From NCBI GenBank assembly GCA_004352715.1, contig SCFE01000101.1, forward strand, positions 780,291 through 844,290: DNA of 64,000 nucleotides, given 5' to 3'. The notes under the pieces are model-generated. The model did not search any database and had not been told where the DNA came from. It saw only the letters and a program-made list of their open reading frames with translations. Source of the stretch: Hofstenia miamia (lineage: Eukaryota > Xenacoelomorpha > Acoela). Position 1 is the first letter of the stretch, and each line of letters begins with the position of its first letter. Of the stretch, positions 56,336 through 64,000 are shown piece by piece. The translations under genes and the position numbers were made by a program.

Positions 56336-58930
56336 GGGAGCCTTGAAAATTTCACAATGCAACCACTAGATCAACTTAAAAAATAAGATATGGACATTTT
56401 CAAGTAATTTCAGATCTGTGGAACCTAAATATGACATTGGTTGTACATTTTCAACCATAGTTAAAGAGCAGTTTTAAAAGCAATTTTGCAAATTTGAATT
56501 TTTACATTTCTTTAATTGAATTACAATTAAAGGGCTTCTCAATCTAGAAATCCAATGCCAGGAACACATTTGCCAGTCTTTAATCAATGTAGAAACATCA
56601 ATCTTTAATGAGAAGTAATAGTCAATGCTCTGAAAAATGAATATAATTGAAAACCCAGAAATCCCAGTATATTCAATAACCACGCCAAAATCTCAAAGAA
56701 ATTGACAGAATGGATCATAGATATCAAAAAAATAGAGTAAATTGTAAATGAAGTTTCAAGGTTCATCCATAATATCCATTTTCATCATCCACAATACATT
56801 TAAATGAACACTGATTTCTTGCAAGTTTATAGAGGTGTCCTAAAATGAAGTGAAATATTACTAAACAAAATGTTAAAGATTAATGAAATTAAAAACAAAA
56901 TGCAGTTTATAGACAGTTTTTTCCAAAAAAAATCACTATAATTTTTAAAAAATTACTAACCCATCCCATAATATTAATATCTTAAAGAGAAACTTTCCCA
57001 TTATGGAAGATTGACAGGGAATTTTTGGAAAATTGTTTTTGAATGTTATTTCTTGTACTACTGCGAATATCTCAAACTAAAAATTTCCCATTTTTGAATT
57101 TTTAATTTTGAGAAAAACGATTTTTAATTAAAATTTTTAAAACTTTCCGTATTGGGACAGGACCAAAAAAATTAGAATCTCCTTTCAAAACTGCGCATTT
57201 TGGTGTAAAAATATTATTCATATCTTTTAAATTATGAAAGAAAATATCTTTTCTGAAAAATTTGCCCAGCTCTGGTCAGCCTAGCTCAGCCACTATTGAT
57301 CTTAGAGCTAATAATGCTGAAAAACAATTTTTTTTTCAGTGAAACTTGCTACTTAAAAATTCAAATGTAGCTGTGCTAAGGTTAAGGTATAATATCTAAA
57401 GGCCAACCCGGGTTTTCAAAATAAATTTTTTTTAAAAAAATTTATGGCTGTGTGAAATTTTTGTCTTGAAATTTCGAACAATTTGAGCAAAATTCAGAAC
57501 ACTAGTGTGTAAAAACGAAAAAAAAATTTTCAAAATAAGATTTTTTTTCAAATAAATGGTATAAAAAATTTAAAAATTCAGGTTTATTAAAACATTTATG
57601 TAAACTTCTAATGTTGGGAATTTAAAAAACTTTTAATTTTCAAATTCCATTGCTAATTTTTTACGTGAGCTTTCTCCAGATATCATCAATGATAGCACAG
57701 AAATTATTTTTCCGCTAGAGGGTACAATTTTGACATGTTCAGACTTGTGAAAAGCTTAAGATCTTCAACTTGCAGAGCTCTATAAGCCTGCAAAATTTCA
57801 TGTTGATAGCTGCAATATTGACAGAGCAAATGTGTATTTCAAGAAATTTAAAGGGAGTATAGAAAGCAATTAACATTGCTTAACAAGTATAGGGGGCTGT
57901 GGTTGAAACGGAAAATGGCCAAGATTTTCAGATATAAATATCAGTCTATACTGTCTGAAGCAACTGTTACTAATTGCAGTGTACACCGCTTGCAGCAAGT
58001 TCATCACCACTGCTTAATTTAATCTAATTAGTTTAATTAGTTTTTGTTCATTCAATACTTAGATTTTGTCTCACTAAGAAGTCTTTATTCTTTTGAAAAT
58101 TTTATATTTTGAGTAATTTGTTTGTTACAATTAGCAATAAAAAGAGACGATTAGTTAAAGTAACGAAATGCCTGTAACTGATCAGCTCTAATCAGAACGT
58201 GTAAAAAACCATGTCACAATGTTCCAGATATTTTGTAGAATTGAAACTTCAAAAATCAACAAACACATTTGTAATGAATATGATTTTATAAATTATAAAG
58301 AGATAAAGAAGTACTTCTGAAAAACTAGAAGGGAGGCGAAGACATTGGAGTTGAGTTTTGAAGCACGACTTGCGACCGGGTAGGGACACGCAATATTTTT
58401 TACATTTATTTTTGATCTTGCAAGCCTAGTGTTTGAGGAAGTTAATTTCACAAATTATATGATTTTTTACTAAACGATTTATTATTGTTATTTAGGTTTT
58501 TATTATTAAGATTTATTAAAAACTTATTTTTTCTGTAGATAATCGGGAATTAATGTTCTAAATATATGCAGACACATATTGCTTTAAAAAATAAGTTTTA
58601 TAAAGTCAAATTTAAGAAACAATTTAAAAATTTGGTCACAAAGACCCTATCAAGCTTGGCTACCAACCACGCAGAAAAATGCAAATTTGGCAATGGTGAA
58701 CTGTAGAGTTCAGGAATGGTACAGAAATACTAAATTTGAAGAAAATCCCCAGGTACGGATCCATTTTTGTATTAGGTCACTTTGATTTTAGAAGGCTCAA
58801 AATCAATATTATTTGAAGCTTTATAATATAGTATATGAAAAGCTCATTAAATTTTCAGTCAAGTTAATACGTTATTTAAGATTAATATATTACTATCATT
58901 TGAGGAACAAGTGTTTATTTTTTGAAAATC
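56336..58930. other. AT-rich non-coding sequence
   Basis: No gene is recognised. Several A/T-rich stretches (57000-57650) look like decayed transposon sequence but show no usable motif. Confidence 0.4.
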
Positions 58931-58939
58931 TGCGTCGGT

Positions 58940-59170
58940 TAGTTTTTTCCATGGTCTATGTTGGGTATGATTCAAAGTAGTGTTCAGATCGAGTACACTG
59001 ATGTGTGGTTGAACTCCGGGTCTGCGCAGAACAATTGTACTCGGAACTCACCCTCTACTATGTCATCTTCATCTAGAGATCTGATGAGAACCGCATGGGA
59101 ATGTCATTGGGCTCTCACAATAACTTCCATGGGCATCAGTTTGTGAATGGAAGTACAAACTTGCTTCATG
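58940..59170 (-). other. GC-elevated exon-like block (unidentified)
   Basis: About 230 bp with clearly higher GC than its flanks. On the minus strand a 39-codon stretch contains LIRSLDEDDIVEGEFRVQLF and ends in the residues HTSVYSI. GTGAGT, a good donor context, occurs within it, and TTCTCATCAG, an acceptor-like sequence, precedes it. One stop (TGA) interrupts an upstream in-frame extension. Composition and peptide quality suggest a coding origin (host exon or transposon fragment), but I recognise no family. Confidence 0.25.
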
Positions 59171-59999
59171 TACAACTCTTTTTTTGGCTATACTTCTGTA
59201 GAATTTCTTTGAAAAACACTTTTTCAAATATTTCCATTTTTGTTAATCAATATTTAATCGAATTTAAAGTAATTTAATAAAAATCTTGAAAACGACTAGT
59301 GTTGTGAAATACACTACAAATGTTAATTTCTATTTAAACATTTACTTTTTGAAAGAAATTATTAAATTATTTTCTAGTTAGGTGTGGCATTGCAGTGTTG
59401 AAGTGAAGCAGCTGCAGTATTGAATAAATCAACAAAAGCATCATTATTTGCATTAAACAATAAAAATTTTGTAAACTGTGTATTTTTAAAATATATTTTA
59501 GTTTTCTATATAATGATTTGCAGCAAAGAAATATGTGCAATTATTAGACTCCCATCAAATCTTATAGCTGCTGCTAATCAGTATTATAATTCTAAGCACA
59601 TTTTTAAATAGAAATGTAGTAGGCCTAAGCTTCATAGTTTTCCAAAACTTGTTGTAATGTAATCAATACATGAGTCACCGGAAAATAAATTATTGTAACA
59701 TTTATTATTGTAATCATTTGAGGAATTTTAATTTATCAGCTAAAGGGCGAATAAATTATATACTAAAATTCGTTCAAATTTAGAATTTAATTGATGTAAT
59801 CAAAGTAAGCATATTCCGTTAGAGGGTTCAAAATTTTCTCAGAAGAATTACTTTATATATGCTTGCAACTACTCCTAATTCATCCTATTATCGGTATACA
59901 TTATTCAAGTTTGTTATCACAAAATGAGAGATATACATTGCAGATCAACTTTAGAATATTTCAATTTAGTTATTACAGACGTAATTCCTACGTAGCCAA
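59171..59999. other. AT-rich non-coding sequence
   Basis: No gene is recognised. Confidence 0.4.
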
Positions 60000-60112
60000 C
60001 CACTTGTGGCAAAAACAGTGCGCCATTTGGTGGGATTTGGCCACCTGTGGCTAACTGGTGGTCCACCAGTGGCTAGTTGGTGGGCCACCAGTGGCCCACT
60101 GATGGCAAGAGT
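60000..60112. repeat. CCACCAGTGGC-rich minisatellite, block 1
   Basis: A GC-rich patch with repeated, mostly palindromic copies of (G)GCCACCAGTGGCC and CTGGTGG. Related material recurs at 60655-60875. Open frames over it have repetitive proline/threonine-type translations and are not genes. Confidence 0.75.
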
Positions 60113-60654
60113 AGGATTTTCGTATCAGAGCAATGTTTTAAATGTAACAATAGCAAAATTTTGTATTGATAAATACAATAAATACCTTTAACATTGCAGT
60201 TTAAACTAACAGCAGCCCACAATAAAGGGTTAAAGGAAATGCTAGCAATCTTAGCATTCATATTGATTTTAATTTGGAATGGTAAATAGAAAGAATTTCT
60301 TTATTGTAAACAATAACAACAAGCATACAAAAATGCCCAATTAAAATTAAATTTTCAATATCAGAAGAAATTGCAATTTTTAAACATTGTTTTTTCCAAT
60401 AATTAAAAATAATTTTTGCCCAATTTTATGTACTCATATAGAGATTGATTTAAAGGTCCGTGAATAATCATGAATAAATTATTTTAAAACTTAGTTCTGC
60501 ACATATATGTTACAATTTTTGCAAGCAGAAAATTGCAAAAAAGTTTTTCACAATGAATTTTTTATATTTATAAGATCTAAGAAACATAATAATAAATAAT
60601 ATTTTACTTGCAAGCATTATCTCATAAGTTAGTTATGATTAAAAATAAACCAGA
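60113..60654. other. AT-rich spacer between the GC-rich minisatellites
   Basis: No gene is seen. Together with the two flanking blocks it could be one element with GC-rich ends. Confidence 0.35.
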
Positions 60655-60875
60655 TGCCACTAGTGGTCCACCAGTTGCTGACTGGTGGCTATGAGTGGCT
60701 GCAATAACTACTACTGCTTCTACTTCTCCACCCGTGGTCCACTGGTGGCTATGAGTTGCTGCAATTGCCACTACTGCCACTACTTCTCCACCAATAGGCC
60801 TTTTCTGGTGGGGACTGGTGGCCGCCCATGCCACTCATTCCCCACCAGTGAACCACTGGTGGTGACTACATGGGT
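60655..60875. repeat. CCACCAGTGGC-rich minisatellite, block 2, 60-bp period
   Basis: ACTGGTGGCTATGAGT starts at 60681 and 60741, CTACTGC at 60711 and 60771, and TACTTCTCCACC at 60721 and 60781, giving an exact 60-bp period over about two units. It is flanked by further CCACCAGTG and CACTGGTGG motifs. Confidence 0.8.
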
Positions 60876-62536
60876 TGTTTGGAATGTTGACCAGTTAATT
60901 ATTATTATTCATTTTGAATACCAATATCGCGAAAATTTATGTTACACACATAACTCTAATGCTACTCAAGAGGTGTATTGTGCTCATTGAGGTAACCAAT
61001 AGAGCCCTGACCAATGGCGCATCCTTCAGGAATGATAAATATTCTGATTGTTGTTGGGATAATTGCTGAAACTTTTGACACGTTGAAATTCAACTCATTA
61101 CAGTAAATTTAACTTTATAAAGCAATTTAGTTGGAATAATTTTCTAACAATTCCCTCATGAAATATTGTTTCAGAATACTGCGTTCTTCATCATTAACAT
61201 ACCGGCTTATGTTGTAGAAGTGGCATCTCTTTATTGTAAGTTGGTCACGTCATCCTTAAACCTATCTCGACTGAGGATGCTTTTTGAGCACCCCTTGAGA
61301 AATCATGTTATATGTCTAAATTGAAAAAAAGTTTTAGACCTGATTTTTTTTACTTTTCCTAAAATTTGGTTATCAAGACAAATCACTAAAGATATGAATC
61401 ATGCATTTATTATTTTTGTATTTATTCACATAAGATTCTAAAAAATCTATGGTATTTCTATTGCTACCTTGAAAGTGAAAGCAAAGAGATATTAACTCTC
61501 GCTTTACCGGAGGACAGCTCTTCGCAAAAGTATTGAGACAGTTATCAATTTAATAATTTAAATAATTTAGTGATTTAGTTGTGTACAATAACCCGTTAAT
61601 AAGGTTAGATTATTAAAATGTATCCCCTGTCACTTCTAGAAAACAATTTCAACACAATATAATTGTGACTTAATGTTTCCTCTTTGGATCATATGTTACC
61701 GGATATTTCTTAGTAAAGAATGAAACGCTTTCAAATGGTTCTGCCAACATTTTTACAAAACCAGAGCTTAGTTACATGCATATAGCTAATATTAGACAAT
61801 ACCATTCAAGTATTAGGAAAGTCGTGCATAATATTGCTTTACAGAAATGATAGAAAATTAAAGTTTCTTCAGAAATGCGTAAAAATAGTGCAAAAACTTT
61901 TTCAAGCATCGAAGGCAAAGCTTTTCGAAATTTTAAAGCGTTTATACTTGCCCTTGCCTACTAGGTATATGTTGCATTTTTTTCCAAATTTCTGACTATA
62001 AAATTGACTTTAAATAAATTAAGTGTAAAAAGGGAATCAATTAACCCAAACAATGGCAAAAATATTATCAACAAATAAACTGATTTCAAAAACTTTAAAA
62101 TGTGTAATAGAAACCATACATTTAAATTGAAAACAAAAGACTTTCGTTCAAAAATGTAAAATATTGAAGCCAAAGGTATAAAAATCTCTAACACTGAAAA
62201 TATTTGGAATAAAATTCAACAAACGTTTGTAAGCATAAAGTTTGGTAACACATTGTAACACATGACGTCGGCATTTATGTATTTAATAGGCTAAATTGGA
62301 GCTTAGAAGCAATTTTCACAACTTACAGCAATCTTTTGATATAGAACTCTTCAAATTTGGCAACATACGCCACTGCATTCACATGAAAAATTGGAGTAAT
62401 GTTAGTTTTCGAGACCACACATTTTTCCCGGTATCGGAATAGTGGTTTTTGGATTGAAGTGTGCAGCACTAGCATTTAAATGTCAAGGGACTGATAATCA
62501 AGCTTGTCAAATGCATTGAAAGAACTTTATTTATAG
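60876..62536. other. AT-rich non-coding sequence
   Basis: No gene or repeat is recognised. Confidence 0.4.
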
Positions 62537-62831
62537 GTGTGTTCCCACTATCGGCTTTTATCACTTGTCAAGAAATCGGTGAAAAAGGTCGATGGTGTGT
62601 AAACTCTATCTACTTTTCTATCAGCTCACAAAGATCCATAGTGTGAGCGCTCAATTCAATTTTTGGTAAAACAGCTAAATTACTGTCATCTGATAAAAAA
62701 TCGATAGTGGGAAAACTATCCTAACACCGGATTTTCAGATAAAAAATCAGATAATAAAAATCGCCAATGTGAACAAAACTAATTGCATTTTGGACTAAAA
62801 TCTGTGATAAGAGTCGATAGTGGGAACACAC
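62537..62831. mobile_element. 295-bp MITE built from repeats of its own terminal motif
   Basis: The left end starts GTGTGTTCCCACTATCG and the right end is its inverse. The TIRs match over about 28 bp with two mismatches, ending in TTATCAC. Inside, variants of CGATAGTGGGAACA recur at about 62592, 62637, 62702 and 62762. No coding frame is present. A target duplication could not be fixed, so the superfamily is unassigned. Confidence 0.78.
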
Positions 62832-62929
62832 GTTAAAAAATGATGATCTCCAAAAAAACATGAAGTGTTCAGCTCCAATTCTTAAAATATAAATCTTCTC
62901 TAATCCAAATTTGGTAAAACGAAATCACT

Positions 62930-63205
62930 TGACAAATTATTTGATAACCATGAGCAGATCTTCTGCTTTTTCTGTTTTTGCAAAGGATTTCGACTACGTA
63001 TCTCAAAATTTGCTAATTCATAAATTCATTTCCTTCAATATTGTAGGTAACACTTTGTCTCTATCAAAAGCATATGTAAGCATCTGCTACTAATACTTTC
63101 AAACTAACAATACAAAGCCATGTTTCCATACTTATAACTAGTGGAGTATCTCAGGGATTAAAGCATATAGCTTATTTTTTTCACTGCTTGAATTTTACTT
63201 GATCA
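62930..63205 (+). pseudogene. LINE reverse-transcriptase core relic
   Basis: The frame reads AFSVFAKDFDYVSQNLLIHK, a decayed copy of 'FlDfsKAFDtVdH.lLl.KL' with the first catalytic aspartate displaced, then NIVGN and a SKAYVS block like 'gi.g....w..sYL'. After a stop it continues TSGVSQGLKHIA, matching the next RT block 'tSGVPQGs.LGP'. The YADD block is not visible. Start, 3' end and family are unknown. Confidence 0.7.
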
Positions 63206-63592
63206 AGTCTATAAATACATAATAACTGACTAAATAACGAAATAAATAAATAAAGAGTTTGATGGTAGCTCCTTTGAATATCATGAATAATAATAATTTC
63301 ATTAATAATAAAAAACTTCCTTTTTATATATTTATATAAAATACTCATAGTTGTTATGGAAGAAGAATTTTTATAGATTGTATATTTTTCGCATTACATT
63401 CTTCGATTATGCGAAATTAAATAACTGCAAAACATGCTTTCAAAGACAGACGTTTATATTATTGCTACCAGCAGACATGCCTCTTTAAGCTCTAAATGTA
63501 GCATCATCCAAGAAAGAACAACCAAAACTCTATCGATGATTTATGTTAATTCTTGGAAAATGCATTTATTAATTTTGATAGTTTAATTTCGG
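63206..63592. other. AT-rich non-coding sequence
   Basis: No gene is recognised. Confidence 0.4.
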
Positions 63593-63728
63593 CAAGTAGT
63601 AGTCGCCAAAATGGTTTGACAAAATTAAGTGTGGACGAAACGCCTGCACACAGTTCTGCATAGCCACGAGGTACGCAGAAATTTAAACCGTGGGAAAACC
63701 AAAATTGAAATTAGGCGACTGGTACTTG
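63593..63728. mobile_element. Possible 136-bp MITE with CAAGTA..AGTCGCC ends
   Basis: CAAGTAGTAGTCGCCAAA at the left and, inverted, CAAGTACCAGTCGCCTAA at the right match at 15 of 18 positions. No clear target duplication flanks them, so this is a weaker MITE candidate than the others. Confidence 0.4.
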
Positions 63729-63778
63729 TTTAGCAGCATTTAATCGGTAAATATGTTTTAATAAATTTAGTATAAATA

Positions 63779-64000
63779 NNNNNNNNNNNNNNNNNNNNNN
63801 NNNNNNNNNNNNNNNNNNNNNNNNNNNNNNNNNNNNNNNNNNNNNNNNNNNNNNNNNNNNNNNNNNNNNNNNNNNNNNNNNNNNNNNNNNNNNNNNNNNN
63901 NNNNNNNNNNNNNNNNNNNNNNNNNNNNNNNNNNNNNNNNNNNNNNNNNNNNNNNNNNNNNNNNNNNNNNNNNNNNNNNNNNNNNNNNNNNNNNNNNNNN
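63779..64000. other. Assembly gap (222 N to window end)
   Basis: Unsequenced. Confidence 1.

Noticed and set aside
60622-60990. Frames rich in repeated TGGEV/HSHQ-type units
   Set aside because: They translate the 60-bp minisatellite and are not conserved protein repeats.
1-64000. tRNA, rRNA, CRISPR, operon or bacterial regulatory features
   Set aside because: No tRNA box A/B pair, rRNA block or regular spacer-repeat array was seen, and the genome is clearly eukaryotic.

Overview
The window looks like nuclear DNA of an invertebrate animal. It is very AT-rich and gene-poor, has spliceosomal introns, and carries animal-type mobile elements: CR1/Jockey-like LINEs with a PHD-finger ORF1, Penelope, pogo/Tigger, mariner, piggyBac-type and hAT-type elements, and an LTR retrotransposon. 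I cannot name the species or phylum. The scaffold is a draft, with seven N runs (5 bp to about 1 kb) and two isolated single Ns, so some structures may be assembly effects.

Layout. 1-6 kb: non-coding, with a LINE reverse-transcriptase relic (minus, 1880-2437). 6.0-6.3 kb: a perfect 87-bp fold-back around a TA tract. 8.4-10.0 kb: the one convincing host gene, a two-exon rhodopsin-class GPCR on the minus strand (about 300 aa). 11.5-15.4 kb: a LINE endonuclease relic, a TA-flanked MITE, and a terminally complete pogo/Tigger transposon with a PIP-box at the transposase C-terminus. 15.5-19.0 kb: an almost full-length but decayed LINE. 19-29 kb: mostly unrecognised sequence, two weak candidate exons and a small LINE relic. 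29.3-31.5 kb: Penelope GIY-YIG, mariner and CR1-like RT relics. 32.5 and 36.0 kb: two MITEs. 36.8-42.6 kb: a 436-bp inverted duplicate (probably a misplaced haplotype contig) around an isolated LINE ORF1. 43.5-47.9 kb: the 5' half of a young LTR retrotransposon with a strong promoter block, primer-binding site, intact gag and a canonical -1 frameshift site into a truncated pol. 47.9-50.2 kb: an old LINE endonuclease relic and a 1.4-kb hAT-like non-autonomous element with near-perfect 8-bp target duplications. 50.2-58 kb: diverged local tandem duplications around an SGNH-hydrolase-like fragment. 58.9-63.7 kb: a GC-elevated exon-like block, CCACCAGTGG-rich minisatellites, two more MITEs (one weak) and a LINE RT relic.

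The genes do not form a pathway. Apart from the GPCR and possibly a few unidentified exons, the content is a layered deposit of mobile elements. The most informative points are the gag-pol frameshift signal, the GPCR splice reconstruction, the Tigger PIP-box, the SGNH fragment in the duplicated block, and the assembly-sensitive palindromes.
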